Source of the DNA: Planctomycetota bacterium | Lineage (GTDB): Bacteria > Planctomycetota > Planctomycetia > Gemmatales > Gemmataceae | Reading direction: 5' to 3' | Assembly (NCBI GenBank): GCA_026692965.1 | Contig: JAPLNF010000294.1 | Location: forward strand, 1-34,421 | Length of the DNA stretch: 34,421 bases | Shown here: positions 6,477-13,670 of the stretch, in pieces | Position numbering within the stretch: the stretch's first letter is position 1 | How the letters are laid out: each line of letters opens with the position of its first letter | Program-made: the position numbers and the translations under genes | Notes under the pieces: model-generated | Seen by the model: only the letters and a program-made list of their open reading frames with translations | Told to the model about the DNA's origin: nothing | Database searches by the model: none

Positions 6477-8646
6477 AGATGTGGGCAGAGTTTTTAATAT
6501 CCCACTTGATCGCGTGACTAAACTTTGTGAATTAGTACCTGAAACCCCCGGGATAACCCTTCAAGAAGCAATCAATGGTAATTCAGAATTCAAACATGCC
6601 ATTAATGATGACCCGCAAATCAAAGAGCTCATAGATATCGCACTAAAGCTAGAAGGTACAAATCGAAATGCGGGTACACATGCTGCGGGCGTGGTTATTT
6701 CGAATGGTCCGTTAACCGATTATGTACCGCTCCAAAGAATTGTTCGAAAAGGTGATGAATCGCAACGAAAAGAAGAAGGCGTGATCACAACCCAATGGGT
6801 AATGGGAGACCTGGAAACCGTTGGCCTTTTAAAAATGGATTTTCTAGGGCTTCGAACTCTTACAGCACTCGATAACGCAGTTCGCATGATTAAAAAAAAT
6901 CATGATGTAAGTATAGATCTGAACAGCATTCCGTTGGATAACAAAGAAACATACGACTTATTGCAAAAGGGTGATGCAAAAGGTGTTTTCCAATTGGATT
7001 CAAGCGGTATACGCGAACTTCTTAAACGCATGAAACCCGATAATATCAGAGATATTATTGCGATTATGGCTTTATACCGCCCAGGCCCACTAGAAGGTGG
7101 CATGGTTGATTCCTACATCAACCGAAAACATGGCAGGGAAAAACCGGTATACGCACACGCTGTCATGGAACAAATTCTTTCCGAAACCTTTGGAGTCATG
7201 GTTTATCAAGAACAAATCATGCAGATTTTAAACCAATTGGGGGGCATCGAATTATCTAGCGCCTATGCTTGCATCAAAGCAATCAGCAAAAAGAAACACG
7301 ATATCATTGATAAAAGAAAGGAAGAATTCATCAGGGGGGCAAAAGAACGCGGCCTTGATGAGAAAACTTCTAGCGACATATTTCAATTGATCGTGGTATT
7401 CGGTGGCTATGGTTTTAACAAAAGCCATTCAGCGGCTTATGCACATATTGGCTTTCAAACTGCTTATTTAAAGCAACATTACCGCCCTGAATTTATGGCG
7501 GCCCTTCTTACCAGTGAAATAGAGGATGGGAATAAACGCGATAGCCTTGTAATGCATATTGATGATGCACGCCGCGGGGGAGTCGAAGTTTGCCCTCCAA
7601 ATATCAACTTAAGTGATTCTGATTTTGTTGTAGAAGATGGAAAAATTCTTTTTGGATTAAGGGCAATCAAAGGTTGTGGGGGTAATGCTGCGGCAGAGAT
7701 TGTGCGTAATCGCACGGAACTTGGCAAATACCGAGATATTTTTGATTTTTGCGAACGGATTGATCTTAGGTTAGTAAGCAAAGGCGTGATAGAAAAACTA
7801 ATCAAAGCTGGTGCGCTAGATTGCCTTAGGGCACATAGGGCCCAATTAATGCATCTTTTGCCCAGAGCAATAAAAGGTGCGGTTGACAGGCAGCATGATA
7901 AAAAATCAGGGCAGGGCAACTTATTTGCCCAGGTAACTGAAACCCCAGCCGAGGAAGATAGCAGCAGCAAATCAGTTTTAATTCAAGTTCCAGAATGGAA
8001 CGAAACAGAAAAACTTAAGTTCGAAAAAGAAGTGTTAGACTTTTACTTCTCTAGCCATCCGCTAACGCAATTTGAAAAAGAAATTCGCAGGTTTTCCACA
8101 CATTCTTGTGAACAACTACGGGATTTACCTGCAGATCACGAAGTAACACTCGGAGGAATGATCACTCAAATCCGGTTCATGAACACCAAAAAGGCCAAGA
8201 ACGGAAACACAAGATATGTACGCTGCAGGATTGAAGATTTTAATGGTGGGGTTGATTGTGTGATGTGGCCTGATGATTACCTTCGATACAAAGACGAATA
8301 TCAGGAAGACCGAGTCTGTTTCTTTAAAGGCAAAGTAGAGCGAACAAGGGATGAACCTGGCCTTATTCTACAAAGAGTATTCAGCGTGGAACAAGCATCA
8401 AAAGAACTTGCAAAGGGGCTTTACTTGCAAGTTTCATTGGGTACAAACAAGCCCCATGAAATCAATCAAATTGCAGAAATATTAAAAACAAGCCCTGGAT
8501 CTTGCCCAGTCTTTCTTTCGGTTCGGGATTACGCAAAAAATCTTTGTGTGCTCAAATTAGGGCGGGCTTTTCAAGTCAATCCAAACCGCTTTCCAGTTGA
8601 GGAACTTGAAGAAATTTTAGGGCAGGGGAATGTCAAACTAAGTTAG
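6409..8646 (+). CDS. dnaE: DNA polymerase III alpha subunit, C-terminal part of a frameshifted gene
   Basis: This is the +1 frame continuation of dnaE. Family homology starts at K-E-S-V-A-Q-I-A-T-F-G-T (about 6418), and the ATG at 6409 is the nearest in-frame start. Recognisable in order are A-A-R-A-A-I-K-D-V-G-R, N-A-G-T-H-A-A-G-V-V-I-S, the third palm aspartate in G-L-L-K-M-D-F-L-G-L, Y-R-P-G-P-L-E-G-G-M (fingers), M-V-Y-Q-E-Q-I-M-Q, G-F-N-K-S-H-S-A-A-Y-A, a helix-hairpin-helix region, and a C-terminal OB fold (G-G-M-I-T-Q-I-R-F). The two parts joined would give about 1,160 residues, normal for replicative DnaE. The last 14 bases overlap the convergent ogt gene. Both halves are well conserved up to the junction, which argues for a recent lesion or a sequence error over long decay. 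Confidence 0.92.
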   Translation: MFEKESVAQIATFGTMAARAAIKDVGRVFNIPLDRVTKLCELVPETPGITLQEAINGNSEFKHAINDDPQIKELIDIALKLEGTNRNAGTHAAGVVISNGPLTDYVPLQRIVRKGDESQRKEEGVITTQWVMGDLETVGLLKMDFLGLRTLTALDNAVRMIKKNHDVSIDLNSIPLDNKETYDLLQKGDAKGVFQLDSSGIRELLKRMKPDNIRDIIAIMALYRPGPLEGGMVDSYINRKHGREKPVYAHAVMEQILSETFGVMVYQEQIMQILNQLGGIELSSAYACIKAISKKKHDIIDKRKEEFIRGAKERGLDEKTSSDIFQLIVVFGGYGFNKSHSAAYAHIGFQTAYLKQHYRPEFMAALLTSEIEDGNKRDSLVMHIDDARRGGVEVCPPNINLSDSDFVVEDGKILFGLRAIKGCGGNAAAEIVRNRTELGKYRDIFDFCERIDLRLVSKGVIEKLIKAGALDCLRAHRAQLMHLLPRAIKGAVDRQHDKKSGQGNLFAQVTETPAEEDSSSKSVLIQVPEWNETEKLKFEKEVLDFYFSSHPLTQFEKEIRRFSTHSCEQLRDLPADHEVTLGGMITQIRFMNTKKAKNGNTRYVRCRIEDFNGGVDCVMWPDDYLRYKDEYQEDRVCFFKGKVERTRDEPGLILQRVFSVEQASKELAKGLYLQVSLGTNKPHEINQIAEILKTSPGSCPVFLSVRDYAKNLCVLKLGRAFQVNPNRFPVEELEEILGQGNVKLS

Positions 8647-9163
8647 CGCCTTCGATTTCTAAAAGGGTTTTCTTTAAACTAAAACTTGCAGAAAACCCTC
8701 CTAATTTCTTATCAGAGGCTATTACCCTATGGCATGGTATCAGCAATAAAATTGGATTCTTCCCGCATGCATTACCAACGGCTCTGCATGCTTTCGGATT
8801 CCCGATCTCAATTGCAATTTGCTTGTAATTTTTAGTTTGGCCAAAGGGAATGGCCACTAATTTATTCCAAACTTTTATTTGAAAGGGTGTGCCTTTAGGG
8901 ATGAGTTTTAAGGAAACTTGTTTCCCCGCATAAAAAGAATCAAGCAAGGCAATAAGGCGATTACAATTATTTATTCTCTTGATCGAAACACTATGCTTAA
9001 GCACTAATACGAATTTATTTACCCGTGAAGTTTGGTCATCGATTCCTGCAAGCAAGAACCGAACGGAAAAATAATTCCAATAAACACTAAAGTAAAAGCC
9101 TTTATAAAAACAGGAGCTAATTACAAATTGACCCATCTCGTTATCAGGAGAAAGGCTGCTCAT
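8633..9163 (-). CDS. ogt: Methylated-DNA--protein-cysteine methyltransferase (Ogt type)
   Basis: The protein is 176 residues. The DNA-binding and active-site domain spans about 89-173: G-T-P-F-Q-I-K-V-W, then R-A-V-G-N-A-C-G-K-N-P, then the acceptor motif I-P-C-H-R-V with the methyl-accepting Cys144, then L-G-G-F and L-L-E-I-E-G. It repairs O6-alkylguanine in DNA by irreversible transfer to this cysteine. The N-terminal half (1-85) is poorly conserved, as is usual for the Ogt class, and there is no Ada-type regulatory domain. The start codon shares ATGA with the stop of the upstream glycosyltransferase gene, so the two are probably translationally coupled, although their functions are unrelated. 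Its 3' end overlaps dnaE by 14 bases tail to tail. Confidence 0.92.
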   Translation of the reverse strand: MSSLSPDNEMGQFVISSCFYKGFYFSVYWNYFSVRFLLAGIDDQTSRVNKFVLVLKHSVSIKRINNCNRLIALLDSFYAGKQVSLKLIPKGTPFQIKVWNKLVAIPFGQTKNYKQIAIEIGNPKACRAVGNACGKNPILLLIPCHRVIASDKKLGGFSASFSLKKTLLEIEGANLV

Positions 9164-9894
9164 AAATTGCGTTTAAATCTGGAAATAGTGCCAAGATAAA
9201 TAAGTAAAGAAATTGATCGAACAGCTTCTTTCCAATTAACTTTAGATGAACCAGCCCTACGATCCTCAAATATAATCGGGTATTCACCCAGTTTGCTGCC
9301 GCACCTATATACTCTGAAAAGCATTTCTTGCTGAAAGCTATAACCTTTGGACCAAACTCGATCAAAGTTTACTTCTTTTAATTTTGAAGTTCGATAACAA
9401 CGAAATCCCCCACTAGCATCACGAACAGGCATCCAAAAAAGAAGTTTAACCAGATAATTAACCGAAGTACTAATAACCTTCCGAGAAAAAGGCCAATTTT
9501 CAGTACCACCGCCAGGAATATAGCGAGAACCAATCATTACATCTTTTTCTGCCATACCCTGAAAAATTGCAGGGATATATCGTGGATGATGACTAAAATC
9601 CGCATCGATACTCATGAAATAATAGAAATCATTGTTAATTGCATACTTCATTCCAGCGACGATTGCTGTACCTAGGCCTAATTTGCCTGTGCGATGAATT
9701 GCGTGAAGATTTGGAAGTTCTTGTGCGAGAACATCTGCAAGTTTCCCCGTACCATCAGGCGAATTATCATCAACAACAAGTATATGGGCCTGAGGCATGA
9801 AATTTTTAATAGACTCTACCAATGGCCTGAGGTTATCGTGTTCGTTATAAGTTGCGATACTTATCAGGAGTTTACTTTGATTTAATTCCGCCAC
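9160..9894 (-). CDS. Family 2 glycosyltransferase, polyprenol-phosphate mannosyltransferase type
   Basis: I chose the GTG at 9894 (244 residues) because GGAG lies five bases upstream and the first strand of the fold (L-L-I-S-I-A-T-Y-N-E) then starts near residue 9. The open frame reaches a TTG at 9915, but that extension would contain the Shine-Dalgarno. GT2 motifs are V-D-D-N-S-P-D-G-T (41-49), the metal-binding D-A-D at 97-99 in S-I-D-A-D-F-S-H-H-P, and G-S-R-Y-I-P-G-G-G (122-130). The spacing and the motif D-F-S-H-H-P match dolichol/polyprenol-phosphate mannose synthases, which load a sugar from a nucleotide donor onto a polyprenyl phosphate at the inner face of the membrane. There is no C-terminal membrane domain, so this is the soluble short form. 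It is followed by ogt with an ATGA overlap. Confidence 0.88.
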   Translation of the reverse strand: MAELNQSKLLISIATYNEHDNLRPLVESIKNFMPQAHILVVDDNSPDGTGKLADVLAQELPNLHAIHRTGKLGLGTAIVAGMKYAINNDFYYFMSIDADFSHHPRYIPAIFQGMAEKDVMIGSRYIPGGGTENWPFSRKVISTSVNYLVKLLFWMPVRDASGGFRCYRTSKLKEVNFDRVWSKGYSFQQEMLFRVYRCGSKLGEYPIIFEDRRAGSSKVNWKEAVRSISLLIYLGTISRFKRNL

Positions 9895-9935
9895 ATGATC
9901 TCCAAGTAAATTCAACTATTTGATAAAATTAATGA

Positions 9936-9964
9936 TTGAAAGTTTAACTAAAAGGTTATTTTAA
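9936..9964 (+). promoter_or_regulatory. Candidate promoter for the zinc-ribbon protein gene
   Basis: TTGAAA (9936-9941) and TTTTAA (9959-9964) are separated by 17 bases. The -35 is good and the -10 is mediocre. A start of transcription here would fall inside the perfect palindrome at 9963-9978, an arrangement that would suit a repressor site. This is inference only. Confidence 0.3.
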
Positions 9965-9978
9965 AGCTATATAGCTTT
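9963..9978. promoter_or_regulatory. 16-bp perfect palindrome, possible operator
   Basis: AAAGCTATATAGCTTT reads identically on both strands. It sits 26 bases before the start codon of the zinc-ribbon protein and between divergent genes. It is not followed by a T tract in either direction, so it is not a terminator. A dimeric regulator site or a small hairpin in the leader are both possible. Confidence 0.4.
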
Positions 9979-10004
9979 GAAGAACCCAATTTTAAGGAAG
10001 AAAG

Positions 10005-10643
10005 ATGGCTGCGACAGACCCGATAAAGATAACTTGCCCAGAATGCAAAAAAGTAATCGCTGTCCCCCCAGACTTACTTGGAAAGAAAGTTCGTTGCAAA
10101 GGGTGCAGCAAAGTTTTTGAGGCACAAAAACCAGCCCCCCCTAAAGAAACAGCTAAGCCTGCGGAAGAAGACAAAAAAAAACAGCAAGCGGGGGATGACC
10201 CCGATGATGATGGTAAAGCCTATGGCATGCACGATATGATATTAAAAGCTCGGTGCCCTAATTGCGCCAAGGAACTATCGAGCGAAGATGCAGTCTTATG
10301 CATTTTTTGTGGTTACAACAATTTAACCCGACAAATAGCACAGACAAGAAAAACCTACGACATCACCGGGTCCGACATATTCTTCTGGAATTTGCCAGGG
10401 ATTATCGGCTTCATCATTTGTTTAATTCTGCTCACATTCAACCTCGTTTACATGATAAAGATTGATGAATGGTGCTCTCCGGAAGAAGGGAAGACTGATG
10501 CCCCTTGGTTTGGGTTTTTGGCCCATGGGTCAATTAAGTTGTGGCTTTATATATTTTCAGGCTTTATACTATTCGTAGTCGGAAAATTCTCTTTTATAAG
10601 GCTGGTGTACGAAAACAGGCCCAAAGAAGAAGAAAAGATTTAA
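10005..10643 (+). CDS. Zinc-ribbon membrane protein (MJ0042-type N-terminal finger)
   Basis: The protein is 212 residues. An N-terminal zinc ribbon has Cys11/14 and Cys31/34 (C-P-E-C, then C-K-G-C-S-K-V-F), the pattern found in very many planctomycete proteins. A charged low-complexity linker (about 42-72, rich in Lys/Glu/Asp/Pro) follows. A second four-cysteine ribbon has Cys84/87 and Cys99/102. Two hydrophobic segments (about 126-150 and 178-198) should span the membrane, placing both fingers on the same side, most likely the cytoplasm. The function is unknown. An AGGAAG ribosome-binding site precedes the ATG. It is followed after 33 bases by the yifB-like gene on the same strand. Confidence 0.8.
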   Translation: MAATDPIKITCPECKKVIAVPPDLLGKKVRCKGCSKVFEAQKPAPPKETAKPAEEDKKKQQAGDDPDDDGKAYGMHDMILKARCPNCAKELSSEDAVLCIFCGYNNLTRQIAQTRKTYDITGSDIFFWNLPGIIGFIICLILLTFNLVYMIKIDEWCSPEEGKTDAPWFGFLAHGSIKLWLYIFSGFILFVVGKFSFIRLVYENRPKEEEKI

Positions 10644-10676
10644 TCAACATAAACCCCGTGAACAATCGCCCCGTTC

Positions 10677-12212
10677 ATGCTTGCAAACCTTAAAACCTAT
10701 GCCTTAATAGGCATTGATGCTACCCTTGTCGAAGCCGAAGTCGATGTTAGTGCTGGTTTTCCGAAAACAGTAATAGTCGGACTCCCAGAACAAGCCGTCA
10801 AGGAAAGCATCCATCGAATTGAACGAGCCCTATCCAATCTAGGCTACTCTCGGACTACAGGCCATACCGTTATTAACCTAGCACCAGCTGATTTAAAAAA
10901 AGATGCAGGAAGTTTCGACCTTCCAATTGCCCTCGGTATTCTTGCTGCTACGGAACAAATACCAATAAAAAACACCACCGATTACGCATTCGTCGGCGAA
11001 CTCGCCCTCGATGGTAATCTCCGTCCCATTAAAGGTGCACTATCAATTGCCTTGGCAGCAGCTAAAGGTGGCGTTAAAGGATTGCTCCTGCCATACATGA
11101 ACGCCAAAGAGGCGAGTGTCGTAAAAGATCTTTTGATTTATCCAATTCATAACCTTTCAGATTCGGTTGGTTTTCTTACCGGGAAGAAAGTTATTGCACC
11201 CTTGGTTCCTGAGGAAAACTTAGCGTTCGAAAATCTCAACAAATACGACTTTGATTTCTCTGATGTACGCGGGCAGGAATCCGCCAAACGTGCTCTAGTT
11301 GTTGCTGCGGCAGGCGGGCATAATGTGATAATGATTGGCTCTCCTGGAACAGGAAAAACCATGCTGGCTAAAAGAATGGCAACTATCCTACCTCCGCTCA
11401 CCCTTGAGGAAAGCCTCGAAACAACTCGCATTTACAGTGCACTAGGCAGACTGAGTTCAGATCAATCTTTACTTACCACGAGGCCATTTCGATCTCCTCA
11501 TCACACCATCAGCGATGCCGGAATGGTGGGAGGTGGCAAAACCCCTGCTCCAGGTGAAATCAGCCTTGCCCATCATGGAATTTTATTCCTAGATGAATTA
11601 CCTGAATTCAACAGGCGTAGCCTTGAAGTTTTAAGGCAACCATTAGAAGAAGGGCAGGTAACTATTTCCAGAGCCCTGCAATCGACAACTTTCCCTGCAA
11701 GGTTTGTACTAGTTGCTTCGATGAATCCGTGCCCATGCGGGTATTTGGGCGACACCAAGCATCCTTGCAAATGTTATCCCGCTGCAATTGAAAAATACAT
11801 GGGTAAAATCAGTGGGCCGCTTTTAGATCGAATCGATCTCCACATCGAAGTACCTGCTGTCCCATTTCAAGAACTTACAGCTTTATCTGACGGAACATCC
11901 AGTACTCTTATGCGTGAACAAGTCAACTTAGCAAGAGAAAAACAGAGCCTACGATTTGGCAAATCAAATTTTATGCTGAATAGCAGAATGAATTCTAAAC
12001 AAGTCCGAAAGCATTGCGTTCTCAACAAGGAAAGCAAATCATTACTACAAATCGCAATGGAAAACCTTGGTCTTTCTGCTAGGGCTCACGATCGGATTTT
12101 ACGCATGGCCCGTACAATTGCAGACCTTGAACAAGCAAGCGAAATTCTCGCCCCACACCTTATCGAAGCTATCAGCTACCGTAGTTTGGATCGAAAACTC
12201 TGGATGAAATAG
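10677..12212 (+). CDS. YifB/ComM family Mg-chelatase-like AAA+ ATPase
   Basis: The protein is 511 residues, the standard family length. The N-terminal Lon-protease-like domain (about 1-170) opens with the canonical I-G-I-D-A and G-F-P-K-T-V-I-V-G-L-P. The central AAA+ module has Walker A G-S-P-G-T-G-K-T (221-228) and Walker B G-I-L-F-L-D-E-L-P-E-F (301-311). A cysteine cluster C-P-C-G-Y-L-G plus C-K-C-Y-P follows, and the C-terminal Mg-chelatase-type helical domain ends the protein. ComM is a hexameric helicase that promotes branch migration during natural transformation in some bacteria. Whether this organism is transformable is unknown. The start is fixed by the family N-terminus, and no Shine-Dalgarno is visible. 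It ends one base from the convergent dehydrogenase gene. Confidence 0.93.
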   Translation: MLANLKTYALIGIDATLVEAEVDVSAGFPKTVIVGLPEQAVKESIHRIERALSNLGYSRTTGHTVINLAPADLKKDAGSFDLPIALGILAATEQIPIKNTTDYAFVGELALDGNLRPIKGALSIALAAAKGGVKGLLLPYMNAKEASVVKDLLIYPIHNLSDSVGFLTGKKVIAPLVPEENLAFENLNKYDFDFSDVRGQESAKRALVVAAAGGHNVIMIGSPGTGKTMLAKRMATILPPLTLEESLETTRIYSALGRLSSDQSLLTTRPFRSPHHTISDAGMVGGGKTPAPGEISLAHHGILFLDELPEFNRRSLEVLRQPLEEGQVTISRALQSTTFPARFVLVASMNPCPCGYLGDTKHPCKCYPAAIEKYMGKISGPLLDRIDLHIEVPAVPFQELTALSDGTSSTLMREQVNLAREKQSLRFGKSNFMLNSRMNSKQVRKHCVLNKESKSLLQIAMENLGLSARAHDRILRMARTIADLEQASEILAPHLIEAISYRSLDRKLWMK

Positions 12213-12213
12213 A

Positions 12214-12967
12214 TTATTTCCCATTTGCCCAAATGGTTCTTCCGCCATCAACAGGTAATTCAATTCCGGTAATAAATTCGCTTTGGATCAAAAATAATAC
12301 AGCTCGTGAAATATCCTGTGGTGAACCTTCAGAACGAACGAGAGTAGCATTGATTGCTTCTTGTCGCTCTTCCAAGGGTAAATCGAGGGGTAGCATAACT
12401 GGCCCAGGAAGAATGCAATTAACCCGAACTTTGGGATTTCTACTCCCAAGCTCCACTGCCAAACTTCGCGTAAGCGTTGGAATCGCCCCTTTGGTGGCAA
12501 AGTAAGCACTATAGCCAAGATTAGGGCCTATCTTGAGCCCAATCACCAATATTAATAATATTGCCGCCTTCGGGTTGAGCGATCATCATAAGGCCCGCCA
12601 ACCTAGAAGGAAGAAAAGTAGCCAAAATATTTGCTTCAAAATGCCGAGATACATCCTTCGAAGAAATTTCGAGAAAGTCTTTTCGCTCCCAAATCGAAGC
12701 ACAATTCACCAAAGCGTCAAGGCGACCAAATAGCGCCTTTATATCATGAAACATTCTCTCAACATCAGATTCCTGCGCTAAATCAGCTTGAAAGATCGTA
12801 GCCTCAATCCCAGCCTTATTTAATAATTCTGCAGACTGTTTTGCTTCAAGAGCCGATGTTCTATAATGAATACATATATGATAACCAATTAACCCTAGAG
12901 CATGAGCTACATGCCATCCAACTCTTTGTTTTCCACTGCCTGTTATAAGGGCAACTTTCTGAGGCAT
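12214..12967 (-). pseudogene. Short-chain dehydrogenase/reductase, interrupted by a one-base frameshift
   Basis: The first frame (12967-12521) starts M-P-Q-K-V-A-L-I-T-G-S-G, a Rossmann nucleotide-binding opening of the T-G-S-G-x-x-R-V-G type, and ends at a stop just after I-N-I-G-D-W-A-Q-D-R-P. The second frame (to 12214) continues the same family at once with N-L-G-Y-S-A-Y-F-A-T-K-G-A, holding the catalytic Tyr and Lys (Y-F-A-T-K). It goes on through L-T-R-S-L-A-V-E-L-G and ends P-V-D-G-G-R-T-I-W. Joined, the product would be about 250 residues, normal for an SDR. One extra base near 12523 is enough to explain the break, so a sequencing or assembly error is plausible. If real, the first product lacks the catalytic pair. 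The R-V-G variant resembles pteridine-reductase-like SDRs, but the substrate is unknown. Confidence 0.85.
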
Positions 12968-13075
12968 AATGATCCAACCTTCTTAAATCGAATATTTAAA
13001 GTTTGTAGCCATTCGCCAATCCTGAGTTTATCATAAATTATGTTTTGCTAATTAATCTTTAGAAGGAATATCCGA

Positions 13076-13657
13076 ATGGAACCAGTTCTATATGCATTTT
13101 ATATCATCTTGGGAATTGCAGTCATCAAAATGGTAATTCTTCTTGTGCTTTGCAAAGGTAATTTGAGTAATCTTGCAAATGCGATCACTACATTTTTTTC
13201 AGTCTTAGCCCAAGGCAAAACTCCTCAAAAAGAAAAAGTCAGTAGCATTCCCAAAGGAGAAATCAAAGTTAATGCGGACCTAATCTGGCCGCTTTATTTA
13301 CTGCAAAGAGAAGCCAGACTTATCGACTTTTTACTTGAGGATATCAGTTCCGCACCTGATGACCTTGTAGGTGCAGGTGTTCGTGAGGTGCATACAAAAT
13401 GCAGGAAGTACTTACTAGAAAAATTAACACTACAACCAGTTATTCCCCAAGAAGAAGGGGCCAAAATCACTATTGAAGCGGGATTTAATCCAAGCAAAAT
13501 AATGCTTACAGGTTTCCTTGAAGGGCAACCCCCCTACAACGGAATACTGAAACACCAAGGGTGGCAGGTATTAGCTTCCCAGATTCCGGAAGTAACCGAT
13601 TCTTTCCGAAAGAATCCCGTCCTTGCCCAAGCTGAATTAGAAATCCCCCAAAAGTAA
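13076..13657 (+). CDS. DUF2760 family protein, partner of the following Hsp70
   Basis: The protein is 193 residues. One hydrophobic segment near the N-terminus (about 5-26) may anchor it in the membrane. The conserved DUF2760 region begins around residue 65 with L-L-Q-R-E-A-R-L-I-D-F-L-L-E-D-I, followed by G-A-G-V-R-E-V-H-x-K-C-R-K. The biochemical function of the family is unknown. AAGGA lies nine bases before the ATG. Only 13 bases separate it from an Hsp70-family gene, so the two are almost certainly one transcription unit. This suggests that DUF2760 works as a cofactor, anchor or client adaptor of that Hsp70 (inference). Confidence 0.8.
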   Translation: MEPVLYAFYIILGIAVIKMVILLVLCKGNLSNLANAITTFFSVLAQGKTPQKEKVSSIPKGEIKVNADLIWPLYLLQREARLIDFLLEDISSAPDDLVGAGVREVHTKCRKYLLEKLTLQPVIPQEEGAKITIEAGFNPSKIMLTGFLEGQPPYNGILKHQGWQVLASQIPEVTDSFRKNPVLAQAELEIPQK

Positions 13658-13670
13658 GTAGAACAAAACC

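Noticed and set aside
5166-8646. Split intein in dnaE
   Set aside because: Neither fragment has intein splice motifs at the junction, and the frames overlap directly.
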